DNA of 36,495 bases from Actinomycetota bacterium (GCA_018268515.1 JAFDWK010000058.1:1-36495), one strand, 5' to 3'. Shown: positions 8,156 to 17,909, counted from the first letter of the stretch. A program made the numbers and translations. The notes: generated by a model from the sequence alone, not told the origin.

Positions 8156-11100
8156 GCCCGGGCCAGCCGGTCCTGGGCGTACTCCTGGAGACTGCGCACC
8201 TCGAAGCCCTTGTCCGCGGCGTCCATTCCGCTCACCGCGGCGCCGAGCGTGGCGATCGTGGTGAACAGCGCCTTGTCGGCGGCCACCGCGGCCGCGCGGA
8301 TCTCGTAGCCGTCGGCACGGGCCGCACCGCCGGAGGGCGTGTTCACGATGATGTCGATCGCACCCTGGTCGATCAGGTCGACGATGTTGGTCTCGCCGTT
8401 CTCCTGGGTCTCGCTGTACTTCTCGACGAGCGTCACCGGGATGCCGTTGCGGGAGAGGATCTCCGCGGTGCCGGTGGTCGCCACGATCGTGAAGCCGAGC
8501 TGGTGCAGCCGGTGCGCGGGCAGGATCACGGCGCGCTTGTCGGCGTCGGCGACCGAGATGAACACGGTGCCCGACGTCGGGGTTCCCCCGTAGGCGGCGG
8601 CCTGGCTCTTCGCGAAGGCGGTCGGGAAGTCGCGGTCGATGCCCATGACCTCACCCGTCGAGCGCATCTCCGGCCCGAGCACGGAGTCGACGATCCGGCC
8701 GTCGGCGGTGCGGAACCGCTTGAACGGCAGCACCGCCTCCTTGACCGACACCGGCGACCCCAGCGGCACCCGGGATCCGTCGTTCTCGGGCAGCAGGCCC
8801 TCGGCCTTGAGCTCGGCGATCGTGGATCCGGACAGGATGCGGCTGGCCGCCTTCGCCAGCGGGATCCCCAGCGCCTTCGACACGAACGGCACGGTGCGGC
8901 TGGCACGCGGGTTGGCCTCGATCACGTAGAGCACGCCCGCGCTGATCGCGAACTGCACGTTCAGCAGGCCGCGCACGCCGACGCCCTCGGCGATCGCGAG
9001 GGTGGCCTCGCGCACCCGGTCGATGTCGGTGCGGCCGAGCGAGATCGGGGGCAGGGTGCAGCTGGAGTCGCCGGAGTGGATGCCGGCCTCCTCGAGGTGC
9101 TCCATGACGCCGCCGATGTAGAGCTCCGCACCGTCGTACAGCGCGTCCACGTCGATCTCGATCGCGTCGTCGAGGAAGCGGTCCACGAGCAGCGGCTTGC
9201 CCTCCTCGATGATGACCTCCCCTGCGGTGCGCACGAAGTAGTCGCGCAGCGCCGGAGTGTCATAGACGATCTCCATGCCGCGACCGCCGAGCACGAAGCT
9301 CGGGCGCACCAGCACGGGGTAGCCGATCTCCTCGGCCACGGCGACCGCGCCGTCGACGTCGATCGCGGTGCCGTTGCGCGGCGCCACGAGGCCGGCGTCG
9401 TCGAGCAGCCGGGAGAACAGCTCGCGCTCCTCGGCGAGGTCGATGGCCTGGGGGCTGGTGCCGAGCACGGTGTAGCCGGCCGCCTCGATGCCCTTCGCGA
9501 GCCCCAGCGGGGTCTGCCCGCCGAGCTGGCAGACGACGCCGAGGATCGTGCCGCTCTGAGCCTCGGCATGCAGCACCTCGAGCACGTCCTCCAGCGTGAG
9601 CGGCTCGAAGTAGAGCCGGTCGGAGGTGTCGTAGTCGGTGGACACCGTCTCCGGGTTGCAGTTGACCATGATGGTCTCGAACCCGGCATCGGAGAGCGCG
9701 AACGAGGCGTGCACGCAGGAGTAGTCGAACTCGACGCCCTGGCCGATGCGGTTCGGGCCGGATCCGATGATGACGACCTTGGTGCGCTCCGACGGCGTGA
9801 CCTCGGTCTCGCTGTCGTAGCTCGAGTAGTGATACGGCGTCAGCGCCGGGAACTCCCCCGCGCAGGTGTCGACGGTCTTGTAGACCGGACGGATCCCGAG
9901 CCCGTGCCGCACCCCGCGGACCTCGGCTTCGCTGAGCCCGCGCAGCTCGGCGAACTGCGCGTCCGAGAAGCCGTGGTCCTTGCCGAGGCGGAGGGTCTCC
10001 GCATCCAGCTCGGGCGCGGTGCGGATCTGCTCGGCGACCTCGTTGATGAGCACGATCTGGTCCAGGAACCAGGGGTCCATCGCGGTGGCCTCGAACGCCT
10101 CGGTGATGGTGGCGCCCTTGCGCAGCGCCTGCTGCAGCACGACGATCCGGCCGTCGGTCGGGGTCTTCGAGATCTCCAGCAGCTCCGCGACCGTGCGCTC
10201 CTCCGCGCCCCAGTGGAAGGAGGACCCGCGCTTCTCGAGCGAGCGCAGCGCCTTCTGCAGGGCCGTGGTGTAGTTGCGTCCGATCGCCATCGCCTCGCCG
10301 ACCGACTTCATGGTCGTGGTGAGCGTCGCGTCGGCGGCGGGGAACTTCTCGAACGCGAACCGCGGGGCCTTCACGACCACGTAGTCGAGCGTGGGCTCGA
10401 AGCTCGCCGGGGTGACTCCGGTGATGTCGTTCGGGATCTCGTCGAGCCGGTAGCCGAGCGCGAGCTTGGCGGCGAGCTTCGCGATCGGGAAGCCGGTCGC
10501 CTTCGACGCGAGCGCCGAGGAGCGGGACACGCGCGGGTTCATCTCGATCACGATGATGCGGCCGGTCGCCGGGTCCACCGCGAACTGGATGTTGCAGCCG
10601 CCGGTGTCCACGCCCACGGCGCGGATGATGTCGATGCCGATGTCGCGCATCTTCTGGTACTCGCGGTCGGTCAGGGTGAGCGCGGGCGCCACGGTGATCG
10701 AATCGCCGGTGTGCACGCCGACCGGGTCGACGTTCTCGATCGAGCAGACCACGACCGTGTTATCGGCGGTGTCGCGCATGAGCTCGAGCTCGTACTCCTT
10801 CCAGCCGAGGATCGACTCCTCCAGGAGCACCTCGGTGGTCGGCGAGTCGTGCAGGCCCGCGCCGCCGATGCGGCGCAGGTCGGCCTCGTCGTACGCGAAG
10901 CCGGAGCCGAGGCCGCCCATCGTGAACGAGGGGCGCACGACGAGCGGGTAGCCGAGCTTCTCCGCGCCGGCGAGCAGCTCGTCCATCGTGTGGCAGATCA
11001 CGGAGTCGGCGACGTCGGCGCCCGAGTCGAGCACGAGCTGCTTGAAGATCTGCCGGTCCTCGCCCTTCTGGATGGCGTCGACCTTCGCGCCGATGAGCTC

Positions 11101-11439
11101 GACGCCGTACTTCTCCAGGATCCCGTGCTCGTGCAGCGCCATCGCGGCGTTGAGCGCCGTCTGGCCGCCGAGGGTGGGCAGGATCGCGTCCGGCTTCTCC
11201 TTGGCGATGATCGTCTCGATCACCTCGGGCGTGATCGGCTCGATGTAGGTCGCGTCGGCGAAGTCGGGGTCGGTCATGATCGTGGCCGGGTTCGAGTTGA
11301 CCAGGATCACGCGCACGCCCTCGGCGCGCAGGACACGGCATGCCTGGGTGCCGGAATAGTCGAACTCGCAGGCCTGACCGATGACGATCGGGCCGGATCC
11401 GATGACGAGGACGGAGCGGATGTCGTCGCGCTTGGGCAT
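8152..11439 (-). CDS. carB: Carbamoyl-phosphate synthase large subunit
   Basis: Makes carbamoyl phosphate from bicarbonate, ATP and ammonia channelled from CarA; it feeds both pyrimidine and arginine synthesis. At 1095 residues it is full length. It begins [20 protein letters not shown]. Two homologous ATP-grasp halves follow (the first includes [20 protein letters not shown], the second [20 protein letters not shown]; each has a NPRxSR motif: NPRVSRSS and NPRASRTV). A C-terminal MGS-like allosteric domain covers the last 130 or so residues. The ATG at 11439 shares its A with the carA TAA (TAATG). The stop overlaps pyrF. The MGS domain is where UMP and ornithine act in studied homologues; no effector claim is made here from sequence. 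Confidence 0.97.
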   Translation of the reverse strand: MPKRDDIRSVLVIGSGPIVIGQACEFDYSGTQACRVLRAEGVRVILVNSNPATIMTDPDFADATYIEPITPEVIETIIAKEKPDAILPTLGGQTALNAAMALHEHGILEKYGVELIGAKVDAIQKGEDRQIFKQLVLDSGADVADSVICHTMDELLAGAEKLGYPLVVRPSFTMGGLGSGFAYDEADLRRIGGAGLHDSPTTEVLLEESILGWKEYELELMRDTADNTVVVCSIENVDPVGVHTGDSITVAPALTLTDREYQKMRDIGIDIIRAVGVDTGGCNIQFAVDPATGRIIVIEMNPRVSRSSALASKATGFPIAKLAAKLALGYRLDEIPNDITGVTPASFEPTLDYVVVKAPRFAFEKFPAADATLTTTMKSVGEAMAIGRNYTTALQKALRSLEKRGSSFHWGAEERTVAELLEISKTPTDGRIVVLQQALRKGATITEAFEATAMDPWFLDQIVLINEVAEQIRTAPELDAETLRLGKDHGFSDAQFAELRGLSEAEVRGVRHGLGIRPVYKTVDTCAGEFPALTPYHYSSYDSETEVTPSERTKVVIIGSGPNRIGQGVEFDYSCVHASFALSDAGFETIMVNCNPETVSTDYDTSDRLYFEPLTLEDVLEVLHAEAQSGTILGVVCQLGGQTPLGLAKGIEAAGYTVLGTSPQAIDLAEERELFSRLLDDAGLVAPRNGTAIDVDGAVAVAEEIGYPVLVRPSFVLGGRGMEIVYDTPALRDYFVRTAGEVIIEEGKPLLVDRFLDDAIEIDVDALYDGAELYIGGVMEHLEEAGIHSGDSSCTLPPISLGRTDIDRVREATLAIAEGVGVRGLLNVQFAISAGVLYVIEANPRASRTVPFVSKALGIPLAKAASRILSGSTIAELKAEGLLPENDGSRVPLGSPVSVKEAVLPFKRFRTADGRIVDSVLGPEMRSTGEVMGIDRDFPTAFAKSQAAAYGGTPTSGTVFISVADADKRAVILPAHRLHQLGFTIVATTGTAEILSRNGIPVTLVEKYSETQENGETNIVDLIDQGAIDIIVNTPSGGAARADGYEIRAAAVAADKALFTTIATLGAAVSGMDAADKGFEVRSLQEYAQDRLARA

Positions 11440-12662
11440 TACTTGCTTTCCTTCGTGGCGGAATCGGAGACGTCGTCGTCGCTGGGTTTCGGCTCGCCGC
11501 CCCGGTGCTGGCGCACCAGCTCCGCGAATCGGTCGAACAGGTAGTTGGCGTCGTGCGGACCCGCCGCCGCCTCCGGGTGGTACTGCACGGAGAAGGCCGG
11601 GATGTCGAGGGCGCGCAGGCCCTCGACGACCTGGTCGTTGAGGCCGACATGGCTCACCTCGACCTGGCCGTAGCCGTTCGGGCTGGCGAACGCGCCCTCG
11701 ATCGGCGCCTCGACCGCGAAGCCGTGGTTGTGTGCGGTGATCTCGACCCGGCCGGTGACCTTGTCCAGCACCGGCTGGTTGATGCCGCGGTGGCCGAAGG
11801 TGAGCTTGTAGGTGCCGAGACCCAGGGCGCGCCCGAAGAGCTGGTTGCCGAAGCAGATCCCGAAGTACGGCAGGCCGGCGTCGAGCACCTCGCGGAGCAC
11901 GGCGACCTGCGCGTCGGAGGCGGACGGGTCTCCGGGTCCGTTGGAGTAGAACACGGCGACCGGGTCTATCGCGGCGATGTCCGCGAACGAGGACGCCTGC
12001 GGCAGCACGTGCACGTCGAAGCCGCGGGCGGCGAGGTTGTCGAGCGTGGACTGCTTCACGCCGAGGTCGAGCACGGCGAGGTTGCCGAGTCGCGGCACGG
12101 CGTCGCTCACGATCGCGGGCGTGATCTGCACGCTGGGGACGGAGACCGCCGCCGAGAGGTTCTGGCCGGCCATCTCGGGAGCCTCCGTGACACGGCGCAG
12201 CTGCTCCTGGGGGTCGAGCGCCGCGTCGGCGCCGGAGAAGATGCCGCCGCGCATGGATCCGGCCGAGCGGATGTGCCGGGTGATCGCGCGGGTGTCGATC
12301 CCGCTGATGCCGACGATCCCGTCCCGCAGGAGGTCGTCGTCGAGCGAGCTCGTCGCGCGCCAGTTCGACACGATGCGCGAGGGATCGCGCACGATGTAGC
12401 CGGCGACCCAGATGCGCCGGGACTCCGGGTCCTCCTCGTTCATGCCGGTGTTGCCGATGTGCGGCGCGGTCTGCAGCACGATCTGGCCCGCATAGGAGGG
12501 ATCGGTGAGCGTCTCCTGGTAGCCGGACATGCCGGTGGCGAAGACGACCTCGCCGAGCGTGGTGCCGCGGGCGCCGTACGCGCGACCGCTGTGACGGGTG
12601 CCGTCCTCGAGGACGAGGACGGCGGGGTCGTGCCCCTGATTCGCGGAGGGGGACGTGGTCAT
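11439..12662 (-). CDS. carA: Carbamoyl-phosphate synthase small (glutaminase) subunit
   Basis: Hydrolyses glutamine and passes ammonia to CarB. At 407 residues it is somewhat longer than E. coli CarA. The N-terminal CarA domain ([20 protein letters not shown]) is followed by a class I amidotransferase domain. The nucleophile Cys lies in [17 protein letters not shown], a variant of GICLGHQ that is normal in actinobacteria, and the His-Glu pair in [23 protein letters not shown] 12662 overlaps the stop of the upstream membrane gene (ATGA). The acidic Ser/Asp-rich C-terminal tail (about 25 residues) is probably disordered. Confidence 0.96.
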   Translation of the reverse strand: MTTSPSANQGHDPAVLVLEDGTRHSGRAYGARGTTLGEVVFATGMSGYQETLTDPSYAGQIVLQTAPHIGNTGMNEEDPESRRIWVAGYIVRDPSRIVSNWRATSSLDDDLLRDGIVGISGIDTRAITRHIRSAGSMRGGIFSGADAALDPQEQLRRVTEAPEMAGQNLSAAVSVPSVQITPAIVSDAVPRLGNLAVLDLGVKQSTLDNLAARGFDVHVLPQASSFADIAAIDPVAVFYSNGPGDPSASDAQVAVLREVLDAGLPYFGICFGNQLFGRALGLGTYKLTFGHRGINQPVLDKVTGRVEITAHNHGFAVEAPIEGAFASPNGYGQVEVSHVGLNDQVVEGLRALDIPAFSVQYHPEAAAGPHDANYLFDRFAELVRQHRGGEPKPSDDDVSDSATKESK

Positions 12663-13198
12663 TCGGAATCTCCTGTCTCGGAGTCAGCGCTCGGCTGCGG
12701 TGAGCCGATGAGTCGCTGCAGATCGGTGAGTGCGGCGCCCTGGGTGTCGGTGTTGCCCAGGTCGCCCGTGATGCGGAGGTAGCTGTCGACGACCGTGCCG
12801 TCGTCGGTGCGCCACACCAGGCGGATGAGACCGCCCGGTTCCACGGCGCGGTCGATGGTGACCGTCGCACGGTCGGCCTCGACCAGGCGCGCGGCGGCCA
12901 GGAACACGGTCGGCGAGCCGTCCAGGCTCAGCGCTGCGCCGCGGTCGGTGATGGTGAGCTCTCCGCGGGCGCGGTACACGAGCGGGCGCACGGCGAGCCG
13001 CTCGAGCGACTGGTCGTGCTTCGTGGTCGCGACGTAGAGCGTCTCGTAGCGGGCCTGCACCTCGGCATGCTCGGGGACGCCGAGCGGCGCGGTGAGGCCC
13101 GAGTCTCGTCGCAGCCGCGCCCGCCAGGCGAGCACGCCCGCAAGGATGAGCAGGACCGCGACGACGAGGACGACGGCTCCCGCGATCTGCTGGGTCAT
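12659..13198 (-). CDS. Small membrane protein with a predicted bacterial PH-like domain, conserved in actinobacterial pyr operons
   Basis: 179 residues. One N-terminal transmembrane helix (about residues 5-26, [20 protein letters not shown]) is followed by a basic stop-transfer segment (WRARLRRD) and a soluble, beta-rich domain of about 130 residues. I infer that the soluble part faces the cytoplasm, giving an N-out, C-in topology. Its position equals that of Rv1382 between pyrC and carA in M. tuberculosis, also annotated as a membrane or export protein. It has four-base ATGA overlaps at both ends, so it is translated in step with pyrC and carA. Function is unknown. The position suggests a role linked to pyrimidine synthesis, such as membrane tethering or sensing, but this is inference only. 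No catalytic residues were recognised. Confidence 0.85.
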   Translation of the reverse strand: MTQQIAGAVVLVVAVLLILAGVLAWRARLRRDSGLTAPLGVPEHAEVQARYETLYVATTKHDQSLERLAVRPLVYRARGELTITDRGAALSLDGSPTVFLAAARLVEADRATVTIDRAVEPGGLIRLVWRTDDGTVVDSYLRITGDLGNTDTQGAALTDLQRLIGSPQPSADSETGDSE

Positions 13199-14526
13199 GC
13201 GCGCGCTCCCGGAGCGAGGTGCGCTGGCAGCTGAAGCTCTCGCAGGGCGCCGTCCTCGACGGTCGTGTACCCGCGGTGCACGGTCCACAGGACCCGGCCA
13301 GGCAGTTCGCGGCCGAGGTAGGGCGAGTTGGTGCTCGCACCGTGCAGATCCGTCTCGGCGAAGACGCCCTGGGCGTCGGCGTCATAGAGCGTGAACTCGG
13401 CCGGCTGCCCCACCGCGATCGGCGTGCCGTGCCCGGCGAGGGATCCGATCCGCGCGGGAGCGGAGCTCATGACGCGGGCGACATCCGCCCAGTCCAGCAG
13501 CCCGGTCTGCACCATTGCCTGGTGCACGACCCGCAGCGCGGACTCGAGGCCGACCATGCCGTTCGCGGCGGCCTGCCATTCGCAGGTCTTCGCCTCGCTG
13601 GGGTGGGGCGCGTGGTCGGTCGCGACGATGTCGATCGTGCCGTCGGCGAGACCCGCGCGCACGGCCAGGACGTCCTCCGCGGTGCGCAGCGGCGGATTGA
13701 CCTTGAACCGCGCGTCGTAACCGCGGGCGAGCTCATCGGTCAGCAGCAGGTGGTGCGGGGTGACCTCGGCGGTGACGGCGACACCGCGCTTCTTCGCCCA
13801 GCGGATGAGCTCGACCGAGCCCGCCGTGGACAGGTGGCAGACGTGCAGGCGCGACCCGACGTGCTCCGCGAGCAGGATGTCGCGGGCGATGATCGACTCC
13901 TCGGCGACGGCGGGCCAGCCCGCCAGCCCGAGCTCCGCGGAGACCGCGCCCTCATTGAGCTGCGCGCCCTCGGTGAGCCGCGGATCCTGCGCGTGCTGCG
14001 CGATCACGCCGTCGAACGCCTTCACGTACTCCAGGGCGCGGCGCATGATGAGCGGATCCCAGACGCAGAAGCCGTCGTCGCTGAAGACGCGGACGTTCGC
14101 GCGTGAGGAGGCCATCGCGCCCAGCTCGGCCAGACGCTCGCCCTTCTGCCCCACCGTGACGGCGCCGATCGGCTGCACCGTGGCGTAGCCGGCGGCCTCG
14201 CCGAGGGCGAGCTCCTGCTCGACCACGCCGGCGGAATCGGCGACCGGGGAGGTGTTCGGCATCGCGAACACGGCCGTGAAGCCGCCCGCGGCGGCGGCAC
14301 GGGTGCCGCTCAGCACGGTCTCGCTGGCTTCGTAGCCGGGCTCGCGCAGGTGCGTGTGCAGGTCGACGAGGCCGGGCAGTGCGACCAGGCCCTCCGCGTC
14401 GACGACGCGGGCGCCGGCGGCGGACAGCCCGGATCCGAGCTCGGCGATCCGGCCGTCCTGCACCAGGATGTCCGCGGAATCGGCGCCGAGGATCTTCGCG
14501 CCTCGGAACAGCAGGTTCTCGGTCAT
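13195..14526 (-). CDS. pyrC: Dihydroorotase (class I)
   Basis: Cyclises N-carbamoyl-aspartate to dihydroorotate; zinc amidohydrolase of 443 residues. The metal site shows [10 protein letters not shown] (HxH), [12 protein letters not shown] and the catalytic Asp in [12 protein letters not shown]. The N-terminal composite strand [20 protein letters not shown] is typical of class I dihydroorotases. ATG 14526 overlaps the pyrB stop (ATGA). An in-frame upstream extension also exists but lies inside pyrB and is not needed. The stop overlaps the membrane-protein gene start. In other bacteria this class can associate with PyrB; adjacency here would favour it. Confidence 0.96.
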   Translation of the reverse strand: MTENLLFRGAKILGADSADILVQDGRIAELGSGLSAAGARVVDAEGLVALPGLVDLHTHLREPGYEASETVLSGTRAAAAGGFTAVFAMPNTSPVADSAGVVEQELALGEAAGYATVQPIGAVTVGQKGERLAELGAMASSRANVRVFSDDGFCVWDPLIMRRALEYVKAFDGVIAQHAQDPRLTEGAQLNEGAVSAELGLAGWPAVAEESIIARDILLAEHVGSRLHVCHLSTAGSVELIRWAKKRGVAVTAEVTPHHLLLTDELARGYDARFKVNPPLRTAEDVLAVRAGLADGTIDIVATDHAPHPSEAKTCEWQAAANGMVGLESALRVVHQAMVQTGLLDWADVARVMSSAPARIGSLAGHGTPIAVGQPAEFTLYDADAQGVFAETDLHGASTNSPYLGRELPGRVLWTVHRGYTTVEDGALRELQLPAHLAPGARA

Positions 14527-15527
14527 CGGTCTCCTCGATTCATCTCGAACTCCTCGGTCCCTGAGCTTGTCGAAGGGCCGGTCGCGGGGCGCTCCCCGGC
14601 CAGCAGCAGATACAGTGCGGCCATCCGCACCGAGACGCCGTTCGCGACCTGCTCCAGCACCGTGGAACGGGGCGAGTCGGCGGCGTCGGACGAGATCTCC
14701 AGGCCACGGTTCATCGGGCCGGGGTGCATGACGATCGTATCGTCGGGAAGCCGGCGCAGTCGTGCCGCGTCCAGGCCCCAGCGCCGGGTGTACTCGCGTT
14801 CGGAGGGGAAGAAGGCGGCGTGCATGCGCTCGAGCTGGATGCGCAGCATCATCACCGCGTCCGGATCCTCGGCGAGGGCGGCGTCGAGGTCGTAGACCAC
14901 GCGCACCGGCCACGCGCTGACGTCCTGAGGGATCAGCGTCGGCGGCGTGACGAGCGTGACCTCGGCGCCGAGCGTGTCGAGCAGCCACATGTTCGAGCGC
15001 GCGACCCGCGAGTGCAGGACGTCGCCGACGATGACGACGCGCACGCCGGTGAGGTCCCGGCCGCGGCTGTCCGCGCCGAACCGGCGCTTGCGGATCGTGT
15101 AGGCGTCGAGCAGCGCCTGAGTGGGGTGCTCGTGGGTGCCGTCGCCGGCGTTCACGACCCCGGCCGAGATCCATCCGCTCGTAGCGAGCGTGCGCGGGGC
15201 ACCGGACGCGGAGTGCCGCACGACGACCGCATCGGCGCCTATCGCCTGCAGGGTCTGCGCGGTGTCCTTGAGGCTCTCGCCCTTGGAGACGCTGGATCCC
15301 TTCGCAGCGAAGTTGATGACGTCGGCGGAGAGGCGCTTCGCCGCCGCCTCGAAGGAGATGCGGGTGCGGGTGGAGTCCTCGAAGAACAGGTTGACCACCG
15401 TCTTGCCGCGGAGCGTCGGCAGCTTCTTGACCTCACGGGACTGTGTGTCGGCCATGTCCTCGGCGATGTCGAGGATCCGCAGCGCGTCCTCGCGGGCGAG
15501 GGTGCGCGTGTCGAGCAGGTGCCTCAT
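14523..15527 (-). CDS. pyrB: Aspartate carbamoyltransferase catalytic subunit with repeat-encoded C-terminal tail
   Basis: Transfers the carbamoyl group from carbamoyl phosphate to aspartate, the first committed pyrimidine step. At 334 residues it is a little longer than usual. The carbamoyl-phosphate motif STRTR is at 52-56, with [10 protein letters not shown] in the middle and GPMNRGLEI near the C-terminus. The last conserved segment ends around [10 protein letters not shown]. Beyond it, residues 317-324 (GPSTSSGT) are encoded exactly by a copy of a dispersed palindromic repeat, followed by [10 protein letters not shown], which is read through to the pyrC start. The repeat therefore entered the 3' end in frame and kept the ATGA coupling to pyrC. 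No PyrI gene is present. ATG 15527 overlaps the pyrR stop. Confidence 0.96.
   Translation of the reverse strand: MRHLLDTRTLAREDALRILDIAEDMADTQSREVKKLPTLRGKTVVNLFFEDSTRTRISFEAAAKRLSADVINFAAKGSSVSKGESLKDTAQTLQAIGADAVVVRHSASGAPRTLATSGWISAGVVNAGDGTHEHPTQALLDAYTIRKRRFGADSRGRDLTGVRVVIVGDVLHSRVARSNMWLLDTLGAEVTLVTPPTLIPQDVSAWPVRVVYDLDAALAEDPDAVMMLRIQLERMHAAFFPSEREYTRRWGLDAARLRRLPDDTIVMHPGPMNRGLEISSDAADSPRSTVLEQVANGVSVRMAALYLLLAGERPATGPSTSSGTEEFEMNRGDR
14556..14579. repeat. Dispersed palindromic repeat, copy 2 (inside pyrB 3' end)
   Basis: The plus strand reads GGTCCCTGAGCTTGTCGAAG followed by GGCC, 24 bases. It aligns with the reverse complement of copy 1 (6351-6375) with only a few differences, including one extra base in copy 1. 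Unlike copy 1 it lies in coding sequence and supplies exactly eight codons of pyrB. Confidence 0.75.
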
Positions 15528-16063
15528 TCGTCGCCCCCCTCGATCGAGACGTACTCCTCGCCGTCGTCGGCGCGCAGACGCACGTTGACGCGCTCGGAAC
15601 GCGAGGACGGGATGTTCTTGCCGACGAAGTCGGGCCGGATCGGCAGCTCGCGGTGGCCGCGGTCGACGAGGATCGCGAGGCGCACCACGGCGGGACGACC
15701 GATGGACTGCAGCGCGTCCAGCGCCGCCCGGATGCTGCGGCCGGAGAACAGCACGTCGTCGACGAGCACCACGGTCTTCCCGTCGATGCCGCCGGCGGGG
15801 ATCTGCGTCCGGTGCGGCGACCGCGTCGGGTGCTTCGCGAGGTCGTCGCGGAACAGGGTGACGTCGAGGGATCCGACCGGCACGGCGATCTGGGCGATCT
15901 CGGTGATCAGCTGCGCGAGACGCTCGGCGAGCGGGACCCCGCGCGTGGGGATGCCCAGGAGGACCAGATCCTCCGCACCTCGATTGGATTCGAGGATCTC
16001 GTGGGCGATGCGCGTCAAGGCGCGCCTGATGTCGGCTTCCTGCAACACGATGCGTGCGCTCAT
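15524..16063 (-). CDS. pyrR: Bifunctional pyr operon regulator / uracil phosphoribosyltransferase
   Basis: RNA-binding regulator that senses UMP/UTP against PRPP and also has weak uracil phosphoribosyltransferase activity. 179 residues. The PRPP loop is [17 protein letters not shown] (98-114). The N-terminal hood is [18 protein letters not shown], and the basic segment [16 protein letters not shown] is part of the RNA-binding face in the family. It is first in the operon. A PyrR-binding hairpin sits 10-40 bases upstream of its ATG and overlaps its SD. Regulation by translational repression of the first gene is therefore expected, with the coupled downstream genes following. The stop overlaps pyrB (ATGA). 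Confidence 0.96.
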   Translation of the reverse strand: MSARIVLQEADIRRALTRIAHEILESNRGAEDLVLLGIPTRGVPLAERLAQLITEIAQIAVPVGSLDVTLFRDDLAKHPTRSPHRTQIPAGGIDGKTVVLVDDVLFSGRSIRAALDALQSIGRPAVVRLAILVDRGHRELPIRPDFVGKNIPSSRSERVNVRLRADDGEEYVSIEGGDE

Positions 16064-16073
16064 CCGCCGGCTC

Positions 16074-16104
16074 CCTTCTCCGCCTCACAGGACGGTGTTA
16101 AAGG
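16074..16104 (-). promoter_or_regulatory. PyrR-binding RNA hairpin overlapping the pyrR Shine-Dalgarno
   Basis: The minus-strand transcript reads CCTT-TAACA-CCG, loop UCCUGUGAGG, CGG-AG-AAGG. Outer pairs CCUU/AAGG and inner pairs CCG/CGG flank the UCCnGUGAGG loop typical of actinobacterial PyrR sites. The 3' arm AAGG is the first part of the pyrR SD (AAGGGAG, ending seven bases before ATG 16063). PyrR bound at high UMP would hide the ribosome site. Confidence 0.85.
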
Positions 16105-16124
16105 TTGCTTCTGAAGATGTGTCC

Positions 16125-16130
16125 AGTCTA
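16125..16130 (-). promoter_or_regulatory. Candidate -10 box of the pyr operon
   Basis: TAGACT on the minus strand matches TANNNT and would start transcription near 16118, just ahead of the PyrR hairpin. The leader would be about 55 bases. No convincing -35 was seen. Confidence 0.6.
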
Positions 16131-16140
16131 GCGGAGGCGG

Positions 16141-16218
16141 TCAGACGCCGACGACACCGCGCTCACGGGCGGCGTCGGCGAGCCGACGGTCGAAGGTGGC
16201 GAGAGACGCGTCAGGCGC
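16141..16218 (-). pseudogene. C-terminal remnant of a PIN-domain (VapC-like) toxin gene
   Basis: Between the namH stop and the pyr promoter the minus strand encodes a tail ending SLATFDRRLADAARERGVVG-V and TGA at 16141. The D(A/T)xLxTFDRRLAxAA pattern is the usual C-terminus of PIN ribonucleases of VapC toxins, including the last conserved Asp. Upstream the frame enters namH sequence with no PIN residues, and no antitoxin is present. I read it as the 3' scrap of a deleted vapBC pair. A chance match of about 20 residues cannot be fully excluded. Confidence 0.55.
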
Positions 16219-16226
16219 TCTTCGGA

Positions 16227-17807
16227 TCAGGAGGTCTCGCTGAGCGCGGCCTCGGTGACGGGGTCGATCTGCTTCGCGCGGATCGGATGACCGCTCGTGG
16301 ACAAGCAGCGACCCGTCTTCAGATCCCACTTCCAGTCGTGCATGCTGCAGGTGAGCACGCCGTCCTCGTCGACGGATCCGGTGCGCGTCAGGTCGGCGCG
16401 CAGGTGCGGACAGCGGCGCTGCACGATCCAGTCGCCGACCTCGGCGTCCTCGGTCTGGTCGGTCTGCTCCTGGTACCAGTTCTCGACGTACTCGATCCGG
16501 TCGACGGACAGGCACTTGAGGAACGTGGTGAGGAACTCGTTGAACTTCCCGCTGCGGCCGACGGAGAACTGCATCGACAGGAAGATCGAGTTCGACCAGT
16601 CGATCTCATGGTCGGCGATGTTGGTCGAGACGAGGTCGGCGGGGATCGTGTACCAGTAGATGCACTCCTCCCCCGCGTACTCGCGCACCTTGGCCTTGGG
16701 GAAGTCGACGACCATGTCGAGCTCGCCGATGCGGAAGCGGACGTTGCCGCCCACACCGAGCCGGATCGTGCGGGACTTCTTGAGCAGCGGCTCCCACCAC
16801 TCCTTGATGGCCGCGAGCATCTCCTCGGGCGGAAGGATCGGGGAGCGACGGGCCTCCTCGTCGCGGATCTCCTGCTGGCGCGTGGCGCGCTGCTCCTCGA
16901 GGTAGTCCCACTTCTCGTCGAAGATGTGTCGCAGCTCGTCCTCGGAGTAGAGGGTCTGCTCGACCGAGACGATCTCGCGGTCCTCGAGGGTCACCACGGT
17001 GCCGGGCACGAACAGGTGCCCGTCGTACTGCGGGGCGAGCTCGTTCATGTGCGCGAGGAACTGCTTCTGGTCCGTGAAGATCGACTCGCCGTTGCGGCCG
17101 ATGCCGTTGAAGTCGAACAGCTCGTCGCGCAGGAACATCGGCGGGCCCGCCATCGGGAACACGTGCGGGGCATCGACCTTCTCGATGTAGTACATGGCGC
17201 GCTTGTTCTGCGCCTCGCGCTTGAGGCGGGCGAAGTTCTGCTTGGCGTCGAGCGGCAGGTCGTAGACCATGGGCCACCAGATCGCGCCGGACACCTGCGT
17301 GAAGTAGGCGTCCGGCCTGCCGAACGTGAGCAGCCGCTCCAGGTCGAGCGGGTGCGAGTCGTTCTGGTTCAGCACCGACCCGGAGCCGTCGTCGACGCTG
17401 AGCGACGAGTCGCCGATCGGGCCGTCGCTGGGAGCGCGCAGCGGCGTGATCATGATCTTCAGCGCGCCGCGCTCGATGATCTCACCCGCGGGCGCGTAGG
17501 TGATGTTCTCGTACCTGAGGGCGCGGAGATCCTGCTCCAGGTCGTCGGTCGGGTACTCCGGCAGGAGCACCTCGATGTCCTTGCGGATGTAGCGCTCGAG
17601 CAGCCGAGGATCGAAGTGGTCGCGATGCCGGTGCGACACGTAGAGGAAGTCGGCCTCGCGTCCGAGCCGCTCCCAGTCGAGGCCGCGATTGTCGGGGAAC
17701 GGGAACCAGGATCCGTAGAAGGACGGGCCGAGCACGGGGTCGCAGATGATGTTCCCGCCGACCGTCTCGATGAACATCCCGGCATGCCCGAGTCCCGTGA
17801 TCCGCAT
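16227..17807 (-). CDS. namH: NamH-like UDP-N-acetylmuramate hydroxylase (metallo-beta-lactamase fold plus Rieske domain)
   Basis: 526 residues from ATG 17807, chosen for AGGAGGAG just upstream. The N-terminal metallo-beta-lactamase-like domain has HxHxDH as H59, H61, D63 and H64. The C-terminal Rieske [2Fe-2S] site is C466-P-H468 and C487-S-M-H490. This domain order and length match the NamH family (Rv3818 in M. tuberculosis), which oxidises the N-acetyl group of UDP-MurNAc to N-glycolyl, giving glycolylated peptidoglycan. It is also the architecture of CMP-Neu5Ac hydroxylase. Microbacterium walls are known to carry glycolyl residues, so NamH is the best fit. No reductase partner is adjacent. 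It has its own TAGGAT promoter candidate and follows a hairpin behind the SNF2 gene. Confidence 0.82.
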   Translation of the reverse strand: MRITGLGHAGMFIETVGGNIICDPVLGPSFYGSWFPFPDNRGLDWERLGREADFLYVSHRHRDHFDPRLLERYIRKDIEVLLPEYPTDDLEQDLRALRYENITYAPAGEIIERGALKIMITPLRAPSDGPIGDSSLSVDDGSGSVLNQNDSHPLDLERLLTFGRPDAYFTQVSGAIWWPMVYDLPLDAKQNFARLKREAQNKRAMYYIEKVDAPHVFPMAGPPMFLRDELFDFNGIGRNGESIFTDQKQFLAHMNELAPQYDGHLFVPGTVVTLEDREIVSVEQTLYSEDELRHIFDEKWDYLEEQRATRQQEIRDEEARRSPILPPEEMLAAIKEWWEPLLKKSRTIRLGVGGNVRFRIGELDMVVDFPKAKVREYAGEECIYWYTIPADLVSTNIADHEIDWSNSIFLSMQFSVGRSGKFNEFLTTFLKCLSVDRIEYVENWYQEQTDQTEDAEVGDWIVQRRCPHLRADLTRTGSVDEDGVLTCSMHDWKWDLKTGRCLSTSGHPIRAKQIDPVTEAALSETS

Positions 17808-17833
17808 GTTTCTCCTCCTGTGTGGACCCGTCG

Positions 17834-17839
17834 ATCCTA
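17834..17839 (-). promoter_or_regulatory. Candidate -10 box of namH
   Basis: TAGGAT on the minus strand, TANNNT type, 27 bases ahead of the namH ATG. The resulting leader of about 20 bases carries AGGAGGAG. No clear -35. Confidence 0.5.
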
Positions 17840-17909
17840 CCCGGGCGCTCGGGCCGCGGCCTGGAGACGGCCCGTGCATAACCGGATCCGACAGCGCCCA
17901 GCGCCCGTA

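Noticed and set aside
8503-11544. Plus-strand open frame of about 1000 codons
   Set aside because: Antisense shadow of carB, with the same composition artefact.
11860-11890. CarA nucleophile motif GICFGNQ instead of GICLGHQ as a possible defect
   Set aside because: The Cys and the distal His/Glu are kept, and this variant is standard in actinobacterial CarA.
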